Source: Urechis unicinctus | Taxonomy: Eukaryota; Annelida; Polychaeta; Xenopneusta; Urechidae | DNA: 64,000 nucleotides | Reading direction: 5' to 3' | NCBI GenBank assembly: GCA_034190875.2 | Contig: CM067350.1 | Coordinates: 25,803,456-25,867,455, forward strand | In this document: positions 10,505-24,060 of the stretch, piece after piece | How positions within the stretch are numbered: the stretch's first letter is position 1 | How the letters are laid out: each line of letters opens with the position of its first letter | Position numbers and translations under genes: made by a program | The notes under the pieces: model-generated | Told to the model about the DNA's origin: nothing | The model's input: the letters and a program-made list of their open reading frames with translations, nothing else | Database searches by the model: none

Positions 10505-13484
10505 AACAAGAGGCCCATGGGAGCCATGTGGGAACTTGGCGAACTGCATCCAAATAATTGCAACATTTTCAGAACCGGGCCACAATTGACCAAAATCGGC
10601 CAAAAGTTACCAAAGTTATCATGGTTATCAAATTTTCGAGTGCGGGCTACGGGGCGAAATATGCACAATTTATCATGACAATTGATATGAACAATTGGCC
10701 AATAAATCATGCTACAAGGAACTATAAATCTTTTTAAAGTCGCACCATACATTAGGGTGATATCAAGGATTGAGGCAAGGTTATCATGACCGGAAGTGAC
10801 GTCATCGACATCCACAATATTTAAGGATACGTCTTAGTATGTCTCGGAGAACATGTAAAACAATTTTTAGTACTATAGGACATTTATTGGTTGTTTTATA
10901 CGCGTTCGAAATATTCATCAAACTATTGTTGCCATTTGGACTGATCCCTCGATTTTTCGACCTTAGACGCCTGGGAAAACCGTGGGTTGGATGGCATCAT
11001 ATGTCAATAGAGGTACACAATGGTGTAAAATTTGTAACAATCCGACCATTATTAGCGGAGTTATTCGAGATACTAGTTTTTCACTTTTTCGTTGACAACC
11101 ATCTTATTTTTGGTCATGGTCAAAAGAAAACTTATCGGTTCTGCGTATCATTGCCGCCTATCGATTGAAGAATAAAGAAATTAAAAAAATTGTAGTATTG
11201 TCAACCAATTTTTATTAGCAACGGTTATGTAGGTCCGTATCCAAGAGGTTGACGGGTGAATCGGACAATACCCCCAACTCAGCCTCAGTATTTTCGCTCA
11301 TATGCCAAATTTATCCTTTAATCATGGTCAGAATGGCAGTGTATGCTAGAAGATCTGCTTAGCTCATTTCAGATAATCCCTACATTAATTCCTAGTAACG
11401 GGTCTGAAGTTTACAATTACATTACACTTTCAGAATTTTAAGGTGTTTTAATATCAAATTATTATGCCCGTATATATTAAGCAGTGAATGCGATTGGCCA
11501 AGATTACTAGGCGAATACAATTTCGCGATATTAACAATAGTCTCATGGTAAGTTAAGAATTGAGTTAGCCGCGGACGGTGATAATATAAATTTATACCGG
11601 CGGCGTGCACAGCTAGAATTGGGTGGGCTTCCATAAAACTGTTTTCCGGGTTCATGATAGATTGACATTGGCAAAACGAAATTAATAATATATTAATAGT
11701 TTTTCGCAGCGTGCCATAGTTGCCGCGTAAATGTCGTAATAATCGGACATTGGACTGGTCCGTATTGCTGCTTGCCGGCTTTACGCAAAGCGAGCTGGCA
11801 GCAGCGGTGACCTTTGTGAAACTATCAACCTTAAACATTCATTCAGAAGCCAAACAACATTAAGCAATAAAAAATCCGTATCAACCTATAATTAACAAAA
11901 TTACAATGGATTTATCAATCATGTTGAGTGTTTAGCTGTTGTTGGCACCTGTAATACTTATCATTTATATATGACAATGCATGCTAGCGTGCTAGGCCGC
12001 GTGGCGTAGCGTCCATGTTTTAGACTTCCATGCCAGAGGCCGGTGTTCAAATCCCGTACACGGACATAATTTTTTTTCCGAATTTTCGTGCCACAACAAT
12101 TATTTCATCTAATTTCAATAGAACACGATTTGTGCTGTCGATGACAACAGCTGAGCAGATTTTTATCATTATAGAACTGATATTTACGATTTTATTAGCA
12201 ATCGAAAATTGGACGAAAATTGACTGAGTGAAATTTGTTTTTTCAACTCAACGCGCTTTGAAAACGACGAATATTTTGATAGCGTATGTCAATTATCAAA
12301 GTTTAGTAACTGTGTCAGCTTTTAGATAATGGCAATTTTGTTACGATCGGACGATAATTAGTGAATTTATTGCGAAATTAAAACGTTGAGAGATTTTGGT
12401 TACCAGAAATTTTCGACCTGCTACAATTTTTTTAACAATGCATTATTTACAACTAAGTATATGTAGAAAAAGTTTACAATTACATTACACTTTCAGAATA
12501 TCTAAACTGTTTAAAAATGGAACACTAAAGTATGGACATATTGAGCATTGAACTTGTGTCATTTTTTATAAACTTTGATGCTTTCTTGACCGGAAGTGAC
12601 GTCATCGACATTCATGATATTTTAGGATACGTCTTGGTATGTCGCTGAGAACATGTGAACCAAATTTTATTACCATCGGACATGTATTGACGGTTTTATA
12701 GGCGCTCAAAATATTCTGGAAACTTTTGTTGCCATTTGGACCGATACCACTTTTTTTCGACCTTAGACGCTTGGGAAAGCCATTGGTTGGATCGCCGTAT
12801 ATGTATTTAGAAAAAGTTTGCAATTGGAATGAGCTACACGATGGTGTAAAGTTTGTAACGATCCGACCATTATTAACGGAGTTATTCGAGGTACTAGATT
12901 TTCACTTATTCGATGACCTTGACCTTAGTTTCAGGTCAAGGTCACAACAAAACCTCTCGGTTCTGGGCATCATTACCCCCTAACGATGGGTGAAGAAAAA
13001 ATTGGAAAATTTCAAAAATTGCGACCTGTATCGCGGATCACAACAAATGATATCTGATCGGCGCTCAACATATTCATGAAACTTTTGTTGCCATTTGGAC
13101 CGATACCACTTTTTTTCGACCTTAGGCGCTCGGGAAAACCATTGGTTGGATCGCCGTATATATATTTAGAAAAAGTTTGCAATTTGAATGAGCTACACGA
13201 TGGTGTAAAGTTTTTAACGATCCGACCATTATTAACGGAGTTATTCGAGGTACTAGTTTTTCACTTATTCGATGACCCTGACCTTAGTTTTAGGTCAAGG
13301 TCAAAACAAAACCTCTCGGTTCTGCGCTCCGTTAACCCCTAACGATTGGCGAAAAAAAAATTGGAAAATTTCCAAAATTGCGACCTGTATCGCGAAACAA
13401 AAAATTGTTAACAAACAAACACAAACACACACACTTACAAACCGGGCCGATCGCCATAACTTGGCGTTTCGATAACGCCAAGTT
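10505..13484 (+). repeat. Satellite unit, 2.98 kb (class A with a duplicated M1 half)
   Basis: Same order as 7879-10504 (M2 motif at 10790, cassette at 11992-12065, M1 at 12590). About 470 bases of M1 are repeated at 13060-13480 after a junction reading GCGGATCACAACAAATGATA. One perfect TGACCTTGACCT inverted repeat lies at 12914-12944. The hairpin at 13458-13484 closes the unit, but an A-run and a different sequence follow instead of the usual start. Confidence 0.75.
11992..12065 (+). pseudogene. tRNA(Trp)-like Pol III cassette, copy 5
   Basis: Same as copy 4 but with the normal GGTGTTCAAATCC. T8 follows. Confidence 0.6.
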
Positions 13485-15102
13485 AAAAAAAAAAACACCG
13501 TAATACATATACACCCATGAATCATGAAAACCATTATGATTGCAAAGTGATTCATGGGAAATGAAAAATCATAAGGCACAAATCATCATTACGTTATTAT
13601 CGTTATGATATCTAGTGGGAACAATCGATAGCCAAGAGTGATAAAGAAGTATTGACTGGTATGGTTTCGTTTGCTGTGTGTTGCATCGATATGCTAAATT
13701 TTTGAGGGGACATACATTTTGACAGTCAATTGGACTGGTTCGTGTTGCAGCTTGCCGGCTTCACGCAAAGTGAGCTGGCAGCAGCGGCAACCTTTGTGAG
13801 ACTATCTACCTTAAACATTCATTCAGAAGCCAAACAAAGTTAAGCAATCAAAAATCCGTATCAATCAATAATGAACAAAATTACTATGGATTTATCAATC
13901 ATGTTGAGTGTTAAGCTGTTGTTGGCACCTGTAATACTTATTATGCATATATGACAATGAATGTTTGTGTGCTAGGCCGCGTGGCGTAGCGGCATTGTTT
14001 TAAACTTCCATGCCAGAGGCCGGTGTTCAAATCCCGTACTCGGACATAATTTTTTTCCCCAATTTTCGTGCCACACCAATTATTTTATCTAAATTCTATA
14101 GAACACGATTCGTGCTGTCGATGACAACAGCTGAGCAGTTTTTTATGATTATAGAACTGATATTTACGATTTTATTAGCAATCGAAAATTTGACGAAAAT
14201 TGACTGAGTGAAATTTGTTTTTTCAACTCAACGCGCTTTGAAACCGACGAATATTTTGATAGCATATGTCAACAATCAAAGTTTGGCAATTGTATCAGCT
14301 TTCAGAAAATGTTATTTTTTTTCCGATCGGAACGAAAATTAGTGAATTTATTGCGAAATAAATAAGTTTAGAGATTTTGGTTACCAGAAATTTTCGACCT
14401 GCTACAATTTTTTTAACAATGCATTATTTACAACTAAGTATATTTAGAAAAAGTTTACAATTACATTACACTTTCAGAATATTTAAACTGTTTAAAAATG
14501 GAACTCTAAAGTACGGACGTATTGAGCATTGAACTTGTGTCATTTTTTAAAAACTTTGATGCTTTCGTGACCGGAAGTGACGTCATCGACATTCATGATT
14601 TTTTAGGACACGTCTTGGTATGTTGCGGGGAACATGTGAACCAAATTTTATTACCATCGGACATGTATTGACGGTTTTATAGGCGCTCAAAATATTCATG
14701 AAACTTTTGTTGCCATTTGGACCGATACCACTTTTTTTCGACCTTAGGCGCTTGGGAAAACCGTTGGTTGGATCGCCGTATGTAAAATAAGAAAAAGTTT
14801 GCAATTTGAATGAGCTACACGATGGTGTAAACCTTTTTACGATCCGACCATTATTAACGGAGTTATTCGAGATACTAGTTTTTCACTTATTCGATGACCT
14901 TGACCTTAGTTTTGAGTCAAGGTCAAAACAAAACCTCTCGGTTCTGCGCATCATTCATGCCAAGCGATCGACGAAAAAAAAATTGAAAAATTTCAAAAAT
15001 TGCGACCTGTATCGCGAAACAAAAATTGTTTACAAACATACATACATACAAACATACAAACCGCACTGATCGCCATAACTTGGCGAAAGCATTCGCCAAG
15101 TT
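13485..15102 (+). repeat. Satellite unit, 1.62 kb (class B, atypical start)
   Basis: The usual start is replaced by an A-run and ACACCGTAATACATATACACC, also seen near 55365. The cassette at 13972-14046 and M1 (motif at 14571) follow. The hairpin at 15077-15102 has arms AACTTGGCGAA/TTCGCCAAGTT, as at 3985. Confidence 0.65.
13972..14046 (+). pseudogene. tRNA(Trp)-like Pol III cassette, copy 6
   Basis: Both boxes intact, T6 follows. Confidence 0.6.
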
Positions 15103-17415
15103 AACAAGAGGCCCATGGGAGCCATGTGGGAACTTGGCGAACTGCATCCAAATAATTGCAACATTTTCAGAACCGGGCCACAATTGACCAAAATCGGCCA
15201 AAAGTTACCTTAGTTATCATGGTTATCAAATTTTCGAGTGCGGGCTACGAGGCGAAATGTGCACAAATTATCATGACAATTGATATGAACAATTGGCCAA
15301 TAAATCATGCTACAAGGAACTATAAATCTTTTTAAAGTCGCACCATACGTTAGGGTGATATCAAGGATTGAGGCAAGGCTATCATGACCGGAAGTGACGT
15401 CATCGACATCCACAATATTTAAGGATACGTCTTAGTATGTCTCGGAGAACATGTAAACCAATTTTTAGAACTATAGGACATTTATTGGTTGTTTTATACG
15501 CGTTCGAAATATTCATCAAACTATTGTTGCCATTTGGACTGATCCCTCGATTTTTCGACCTTAGACGCCTGGTAAAACCGTGGGTTGGATGGCATCATAT
15601 GTCAGTAGAAAAAAGTTGGCAATTAGTTTGAGGTACACAATGGTGTAAATTTTGTAACAATCCGACCATTATTAGCGGAGTTATTCGAGATACTAGTTTT
15701 TCACTTTTTCGTTGACAACTATCTTATTTTTGGTCAAGGTCAAAACAAAACTTATCGGTTCTGCGCATGATTGCCGCCTATCGATTGAAGAATAAAGAAA
15801 TTAAAAAAATTGTAGTATTGTCAACCAATTTTTATTAGCAACGGTTATGTAGGTCCGTATCCAAGAGGGTGACGGGTGAATCGGATAATACCCCACACTC
15901 AGCCTCAGTATTTTCGCTCATATGCCAAATTTATCCTTTAATCATGGTCAGAATGGCAGTGTATGCTAGAAGATCTGCTTTGCTCATTTCAGATAATCCC
16001 TACATTAATTCCTAGTAACGGGTCTGAAGTATGCAATTACATTACACTTTCAGAATTTTAAGGTGTGTTTTTTAATATCAAATTATTATGCCCGTATATA
16101 TTAAGCAGTGAATGCGATTGGCCAAGATTACTAGGCGAATACAATTTCGCGATATTAAATATATGACAATACAGATCAGTGTGCTAGGCCGCGTGGCGTA
16201 GCGGCGCGGTTTTAGACTTCCATGCCAGAGGCCGGTGTTCAAATCCAGTACACGGACATAATTTTTTTGCCGAATTTTCGTGCCACAACAATTATTTCAT
16301 TTAATTTCAATAGAACACGATTCGTGCTGTCGATGACAACAGCTGAGCAGATTTTTATCATTATAGAACTGATATTTACGATTTTATTAGCAATCGAAAA
16401 TTGGACGAAAATTGACTGAGTGAAATTTGTTTTTTCAACTCAACGCGCTTTGAAAACGACGAATATTTTGATAGCATATGTCAAATCCAAAGTTTGGCAA
16501 TTGTTTCAGCTTTCAGAAAATGTTAATTTTGTTACGATCGGACGATAATTAGTGAATTTATTGCGAAATAAATAAGTTGAGAGATTTTGGTTACCAGAAA
16601 TTTTCGACCTGCTACAATTTTTTTAACAATGCATTATTTACAACTAAGTATATTTAGAAAAAGTTTACAATTACATTACACTTTCAGAATATCTAAACTG
16701 TTTAAAAATGGAACTCTAAAGTATGGACATATTGAGCATTGAACTTGTGTCATTTTTTGAAAACTTTGATGCTTTCGTGACCGGAAGTGACGTCATCGAC
16801 ATTCATGATATTTTAGGATACGTCTTGGTATGTCGCTGAGAACATGTGAACCAAATTTTATTACCATCGGACATGTATTGACGGTTTTATAGGCGCTCAA
16901 AATATTCTGGAAACTTTTGTTGCCATTTGGACCGATACCACTTTTTTCCGACCTTAGACGCTTGGGAAAACCATTGGTTGGATCGCCGTATATGTATTTA
17001 GAAAAAGTTTGCAATTAGAATGAGCTACACGATGGTGTAAAGTTTTTAACAATCCGACCATTATTAACGGAGTTATTCGAGTTACTAGATTTTCACTTAT
17101 TCGATGACCTTGACCTTAGTTTCAGGTCAAGGTCACAACAAAACCTCTCGGTTCTGGGCATCATTACCCCCTAACGATGGGTGAAGAAAAAATTGGAAAA
17201 TTTCCAAAATTGCGACCTGTATCGCGGATCACAACAAATGATATCTGATAAGCGCTCAACATATTCATGAAACTTTTGTTGCCATTTGGACCGATACCAC
17301 TTTTTTTCGACCTTAGACGCTTGGGAAAACCATTGGTTGGATCGCCGTATATGTATTTAGAAAAAGTTTGCAATTTGAATGAGCTACACGATGGTGTAAA
17401 GTTTGTAACGATCGG
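15103..17415 (+). repeat. Satellite unit (class A with deletion), 3' end lost
   Basis: A sister copy of 5647-7878 at an offset of 9,456-9,459 bases. It has the same private changes (GTAAAACCGTGGG, a GAAAAAAGTTGGC insertion) and the same internal deletion before the cassette at 16184-16259. M1 (16781) is followed by a partial second M1 (about 17240-17415), with a perfect inverted repeat at 17105-17135. It ends at a chimeric junction instead of a hairpin. Confidence 0.7.
16184..16259 (+). pseudogene. tRNA(Trp)-like Pol III cassette, copy 7
   Basis: Both boxes intact, T7 follows. Sister of copy 3. Confidence 0.6.
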
Positions 17416-18740
17416 ACTGAAACTATCAACCTTAAACATTCACCGGAAATGACATCAGCGACATCCCCAAAATAATCATCATTCGGTACACGCTCTCCAT
17501 GGTAACATTTTACCCACGTTTTGTGACCCTCGAACGAATATTGTCGATTTTACAAGAAAAAAAATTGCCAATTTTAGCTGTTTTCCGAACTTTTACCGGC
17601 GATTCGTGAGAAAACTACGCATAATTCCTGCTGTTACACAGTGTACGAAATGTTACTCGAAAAGTAACCTTCAGATTCATGTTTAAATTTTTAAAATCGA
17701 CCCAGTAGTATTTAACATATTGGGGTGTTAATGCATTTGGGGGGTCACTTTTTAACTTTAAGCTCAGTTTGTGAGAAAACTATAAGACATAAACAATAAG
17801 ATTAATAAGTTTCAAGTTTGGAAGTGTATGGGCTACCTTCAGGTGCAAACATTTTTACGATACGACCATTAACGACGGAGAAATAAAGCGATAAATTCGG
17901 ATTGCCCAGCTAAATAACGCTGTTTTGCTCGTAACCGGAAGTGACGTCATCGACATAAAAAAACCACTTATCTTCCGATAGCCAGTGCTTCTGTGAACAT
18001 TCGACCCAATTTTTATGACCATCCATCGAATATTGTTGAAGTTATAAGCGATGGAAAAATGTGGTAAAACACTACCACACATTTTCGAGTGGGGGCTACG
18101 GGGCGAAATATGCATATTTTTTCATGATATTTGACATGGAAAGTTGGCGAATAAATCAGACTACAAGGGACTGTAAAATTTTTAAAAATCGCACCGTAGG
18201 TTAAGATGATATCAAGGATTAAAAAATTCACAACGTGACCTTGACCTTAATATGAGGTCAAGGTCAAAACAAAACCTCTCGGTTCTGCGCATTATTAGTC
18301 ACAATCATTTTTTTAAAAAAAATCCGAGAAATTTTCAAAATTGCTTTATAAGCACTGAAAATATTCATGAAACTTTTGTTGCCATTTGGACCGATACCAC
18401 TTTTTTTTTTTCGACCTTAGACGCTTGGGAAAACCATTGGTTGGATCGCCGTGTATGTATTTAGAAAAAGTTTGCAATTTGAATGAGCTACACGATGGTG
18501 TAAAGTTTTTAAACAATCGGACCATTATTAACGGAGTTATTCGAGATACAAGTTTTTTCACTTATTCGATGACCTTGACCTTAGTTTTTGGTCAAGGTCA
18601 AAACACAAAACCTCTGGGTTCTGCGCATCATCGACGCCTAACGATTGGCGAAGAAAAAAATGGAAAATTTCAAAAATTGCGACCTGTATCGCGAAACAAA
18701 AAAAGTGTTACATACATCCAAACATCCAAACATCCAAACC
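17416..18740 (+). repeat. Rearranged satellite segment (M4, M3, partial M1)
   Basis: The segment begins with a ~25-base piece of the ACTATCAACCTTAAACATTC stretch, then enters module M4 (variant motif near 17443) and M3 (CCGGAAGTGACGTCA at 17935). A perfect inverted repeat lies at 18236-18266. A partial M1 follows (about 18355-18700). It ends at GAGATGCCCATGAGGACATG, a degenerate unit start, with no hairpin. Confidence 0.6.
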
Positions 18741-20340
18741 GAGATGCCCATGAGGACATGGGTGAACTTGGCTAACAGGGTCGGAAACTTTTGAAAATTT
18801 CAATATTGACCCAAAATTGACCAAGCTACTTAAGATTTATCGATAAACTATGATTCAGAGGCTGACACAAGGAAAAGCATATTTTCATATTTAATAGTAC
18901 CGCGGTCTGCCATACTTGCCGCGCCACGCGCCCCGTGCACCCCGCGCCGAAAGCAAATTCCTTTGTTCAGCGCGAGAGGCAGGCTGTAGTAAACAAGCCA
19001 GCGCCGAGCCATCAGAAATGACACCCACTGTACTTCAAACTTACTTTATGAGAGAACTGTCATATATTTTGAGCAGAAAATTTTACACCTGTGTTCAGAA
19101 TTGAATGGGCTTCCCTCGAGCGCAGACAAATTTACGATACGACCATTCACGTCGGACGAACGACGCTATAACTTCAGATTTGAGTACCGTTTTTGCTTTG
19201 ATTCGTTCGAAACCGGAAGTGACGCAACCGATATCAATAAATTTTGCGGATTAGATTCGCGCTGTTCATGTCAACATCTGATTTAATTTTTATCACCATT
19301 GAACTGATATTTACGATTTTATTAGCAATCGAAAATTTGACGAAAATTGACCGAGTGAAATTTGCTTTTTCAACTCAACGCGCTTTGAAAAGACAAATAT
19401 ATTGATTGCATATGTCAATTATGAAAGTTTGGTTATTCCATCACCTTTCAGAAAATGTAAATTTTGTTACGATCGGACCATAATTAATGAATCTATCGCG
19501 AAATTAAAAAGTTTAGAGATTTTTTGGCTACCAGAAATTTTCGACCTGCTACGATTTTTTTTATGATGCATTATTTACAACTAAGTATATTTAGAAAAAG
19601 TTTACAATTACATTACACTTTCAGAATATGTTGACTGTATTGATATTTAATTGTAAAGCATGGACATATTGAGCATTGAACTTGTGTCAGTTTTTATAAA
19701 CTTTGATGCTTTCGTGACCGGAAGTGACGTCACCGACATTCATGAAATCTATGGATCCGACTAAAGCTGTCATGGAGCACATGTGACCCAATATTTATCA
19801 TTATCGGACATGTATTGACGGTTTTTATAGGCGCTCAAAATATTCATGAAACTTATGTTGTCATTCTGACCGATACCACGATTTTTCGACCTGGGAAGCT
19901 TGGGAAAACCGTTGGTTGGATGGCCCCATATGAAATTAGAAAAAGTTTGCAATTAGAATGAGCTACACGATGATGTAAATTATGTAACAATCCGACCATT
20001 ATTAACGGAGTTATTCGAGATACTATTTTTCACTTATTCGATGACCCTGACCTAGTGTTTGGAAATGGTCAAGGTCAAAACAAAACTCTCGTTTCTGCGC
20101 ATTTTGTTTTTACCTGCGAAATAATGTATGAGAAAAAAATCGTCATAAATGTTAAAAATTGCGACCTGTATCGCGTGCGCAAAAAAATGTTACCGTCTTT
20201 GATCATAGTGGGAACTGTTAAATTCAGAATTCGTGCCATAACTCGGTCCTGCGATTTTTATTTAACTTTGTTTGATGGGTGTTGGGACATGATGATGTGA
20301 ACTTGTATATAGGTGTAACGCAATGTTTTTTTAAATTTTA
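18741..20340 (+). repeat. Satellite segment with M5 module, decaying into the second family
   Basis: A GC-rich patch (about 18905-19015) is followed by M5 with the variant CCGGAAGTGACGCAA near 19212, then the TGACGAAAATTGAC block and an M1 variant (exact CCGGAAGTGACGTCA at 19718). Similarity fades past about 20100. The closest relatives are 40925-42232 and 46120-47330. Confidence 0.55.
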
Positions 20341-21440
20341 AATTTGCGCTCAAATTAACCATTTCATTCCTGGTGATTTTATCGATAAACAATGATTAAG
20401 AGTGGTTTTTTTTATCAACGCAACAGGATAATCACTGTTGCATCATGCCACTCGTTCCTAAATTTTTCGTTGTGGTCATCAGTGAGTCACAATTTTGAAA
20501 CTTTTAAAATAGTGCAAAATTGTATTGTTCTTACCCATTAACTTTGTGCATGAGATCAATGTCTTATATTTATTTGGTATGTCCTTGCAAGTATGATAAT
20601 GATTATAGTGCTTTTTTTATCAATGGCATGGAGCAGTGTGATAATGATGGATGTTTTGTTCACACATATGGTGTGTTGTGAGAATATGGTACAGAGTTGA
20701 GGAAAATATCGATGTGACCTAGGGCGGATCTGTGGCGCATGTGCTTTTTGGCTAGTGAAGATCAGTGGATGTAAACTTGCAATATGGTCAATTATTTTGC
20801 CTCATGCCTGGTGCGAGCATTCCCAATTTTTACTCTGCGATGAAACAGCGGTCATATGAAAAAAATGAGTCTACTAGATTTTTTGTCGACTTCGTTAGCG
20901 TCGTGGCAAGTTGAACATCTGTTTACCGCCACCTATTTCTGGAAATGTAAGCTTGGATTTGATGTTTTTGGAAAATCTCGAACGAATTGTATGAACCGAA
21001 ACGATAGTAAGCTTTTCTTCAGAAACAGCGTAATAATGTATGAGAACAATAGTTCACATTTGAAATTTGTTTGTGGTCATTATTTAATTTGAATTGTTGT
21101 ACATGCGTTCATCACATGCACGTCTTTGATGGCCTCCATATGGATGTACTGTTCTCTTTAAAACAAAATTCAATCATCGATTATGGAAGAAGTTTTTTGA
21201 TAACGTTGGGTGTTTATAAACGTGGATCTGTTGTCATGCGGATTGTACGGGGTGTACATCGGGAAAACGCAATCCCACATTTTATGCATGTTTTCTATTT
21301 GCGCTAATAAACTGATAAACTTGTAATTTGGTCCCTATTTTGGGAAACGCATATCGCTACAACTAGTATCCTAAGTTTATTTAGCTCATGTGAGCCACCT
21401 GAACATATGAAGAACAAATTGGAAACTTATTCACACGTTC
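20341..21440 (+). repeat. Second tandem family (~590-bp unit), diverged copies
   Basis: The segment matches 23106-24060 and, with more divergence, 24060-26560. Shared words are ATATGGTACAGAGTTGAGGA, GGAAACGCATATCGCTACAA and ATTCACACGTTCATCAACTT. No convincing coding frame is seen, and the short open frames at 20856-21307 are not conserved between copies. Confidence 0.6.
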
Positions 21441-23105
21441 ATCAACTTTGGTACATGGGGAACTTGGCGAACTGCACCAAAATTTGCAACGATTTCTAAA
21501 TCGGGCCAAAATTGGCCAAAATCGGCCAAAAAAGTACCTAAGTTATCATGCCTCTTATGTGATGGATCATTTTGATTGCAAAGTCATTCATGGGAAATGA
21601 AAAATCATAACGTACAAATCATCATTACGTTATAATATATACAATAAGATGAATTAGATGGCCGATTTTAAAATTTTCCTTATGCAGTTCGCCAAGTTCC
21701 CCCATTTACCCATGGGCCTCAAAGTTCCCCCATGTATCTATGGGCCTCTTGTTTGTGTAGCACGAGAGGGAAATGAAAAATCATAAGGTATCTATTATTT
21801 ATCATCAATTATGATGTCTAATGGGAACCATCGAAAACCAAGGGTGATAAAGAAGTATTGACTGGCATGGTTTCGTTTGCTGTGTGTTGCATCGATTTGC
21901 AAATTTTTTTAGAGGACACATTTTTTACTGTGAATTGGACTGGTCCGTATTGCTGCTTGTTTTTTACGCAAAGCGATATACAGCAGCGGCGACCTTTGTG
22001 AAAATATCAACCTTAAACATTCATTCAGAAGCAAACAACATTAAGCAATAAAAAATCCGTATATACCTTATAATTAATAAAATTACTATGGATTTATCAA
22101 TCATGTTGAGTGTTTAGCTGTTGTATTCGCCTGTTATTACTTATGATATATATGACAATATGGATCAGTGTGTGCGAGGCCGCGTGGCGTAGCGGCACAG
22201 TTTTAGACTTCCATGCCAGAGGCCGGTGTTCAAATCCAGTACACGGACGGAAATGCCACAACAAATTTTTTTTCCGAATTTTCGTGCCACAACATTGAAC
22301 TGATATAGAACACGATTAGTGCTGTCGATTTTATTGAGCAATCGAAATATTTACGATTTTATTAGCAATCGAAAATTTGACGAAAATTGACTGAGTGAAA
22401 TTTGTTTTTTCAACTCAACGCGCTTTGAAAACGACGAATATTTTGATAGCATATGTCAAATCCAAAGTTTGGCAATTGTTTCAGCTTTCAGAAAATGTTA
22501 ATTTTGTTACGATCGGACGATAATTAGTGAATTTATTGCGAAATAAATAAGTTGAGAGATTTTGGTTACCAGAAATTTTCGACCTGCTACAATTTTTTTA
22601 ACAATGCATTATTTACAACTAAGTATATTTAGAAAAAGTTTACAATTACATTACACTTTCAGAATATTAAACTGTTTAAAAATGGAACTCTAAAGTATGG
22701 ACATATTGAGCATTGAACTTGTGTCATTTTTTATAAACTTTGATGCTTTCGTGACCGGAAGTGACGTCATCGACATTCATGAAATTATAGGATACGTCTT
22801 GGTATGTCGCTGAGAACATGTGACCCATAGTTTTTGGGTCAAGGTCAAAACAAAACCTCTCGGTTCTGCGCATCATCATTGACGCCTAAGCGCGATTGAA
22901 AAAAAAAATTGGAAAAATTTCAAAAATTGCGACCTGTATCGCGAAACAAAAAAACGTTTAACAAACAACAAACATCAAACTTACAAACCGGGGTGATCGA
23001 CAACCATAAAACATGGCGATCCGATAATGGCGTTATGACGCCAATTAACGAGATGCCCATGAGGACATGGGTGAACTTGGCGAACAGTGTCAGAAACTTT
23101 TTTAA
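21441..23105 (+). repeat. Degenerate satellite unit inserted in the second family
   Basis: The segment holds a 5'-truncated foldback (21450-21753, right end duplicated) and a GCTGC hairpin that has decayed on both arms near 21951. A disturbed tRNA-like cassette lies at 22174-22249. M1 has an exact motif at 22755 but lost about 0.4 kb between 22820 and 22828. The terminal hairpin (about 23010-23046) is eroded. Confidence 0.6.
22174..22249 (+). pseudogene. tRNA(Trp)-like Pol III cassette, copy 8 (degenerate surroundings)
   Basis: Both boxes intact, but a short duplication (GGAAATGCCACAACAAA) separates the end from the T-run. Confidence 0.5.
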
Positions 23106-24060
23106 TTTTTTAAATTGACCCCAAATTAACCATGTTATCCTGGATTTATCGATAAACAATGATTCAGAAGCTTACCAACGCAACAGGATGAACACTGGCA
23201 TCATTGAGTTCTTAATCTTCGTTGTGATCATCAGTGATCATCAGTGATCATATGAGAAACTTTTAAAATGTCCAAAATTTACCCAAACTTTACCAAGTTA
23301 CTATGCATTTATCGATGATCTTATATTTCATTCGATGTCCTTGCATATTTTATTAAATAGTACCGCGGCCTGCCATACATGCCACGCCCTGCGACCCGAG
23401 GGCGGATCTGTGGCGGCCTTTGTGCTAAGGGCTTAGTCTGGCTATTGACAGCAGTAATTGCCGGGTCCAAGGTGAATTCGGGATAACTCATGCCTGGTGC
23501 GAGCGCCACGCATTGCTACTCTGCGAGGCAAACAGCGGTCATTAAAAATGTGAGTGTCAATAGATTTACTGACACTCCGTTAGCGTCGTGGCAATTGAAC
23601 AGTTTCCGCCACCTATTTCTGGAACTACTAAGCTTGTAGGTTTGAGTGTTTGGAAATCTCGAACGAAAATATAACCGAAACGATAGTTAAGCTTTTTGTT
23701 TTTACCTGCGAAATAATGTATGAGAATTCAATCGTCATAACTGTTTAATTTGTGTTTTTTTTTATTTTGTTATTGTTGTGCGCGTTCGTCGTTACCGTCT
23801 TTGATCGAAGTTGGATGTGTTAAATTCAGAATTCGTGCCACTCGGTCCTGCGATTTTTATGGCCCTTTGTTTGTTGGGGTTGGGATGATGTGAGGGTGTA
23901 TATAGGGAAAACGCAATGTTTTTGTGAATTTCTATTTGCGCTCAAAGGTTTATTTCATTCCTGGTGCATTTTGGGAAACGCATATCGCTACAACTAGTCT
24001 GAATAATATACTGCTTTGGTGAGCCACCTGAACATGTCGAAGAACAATGTTGGAAAGTTA
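23106..24060 (+). repeat. Second tandem family, diverged copy
   Basis: The segment parallels 20341-21440: TCGATAAACAATGATT, CAACGCAACAGGAT, GTTAGCGTCGTGGCAA, CACCTATTTCTGGAA and the shared 3' words. It also contains TAGTACCGCGGCCTGCCATAC (23358-23378), a phrase otherwise found in the GC-rich patches of the first family. The two families have therefore exchanged sequence or share an origin. Confidence 0.55.

Noticed and set aside
18916-19104. A 62-codon open frame (MPRHAPRAPRAES...)
   Set aside because: It reflects a GC-rich satellite patch whose sequence changes quickly between units; no conserved frame.
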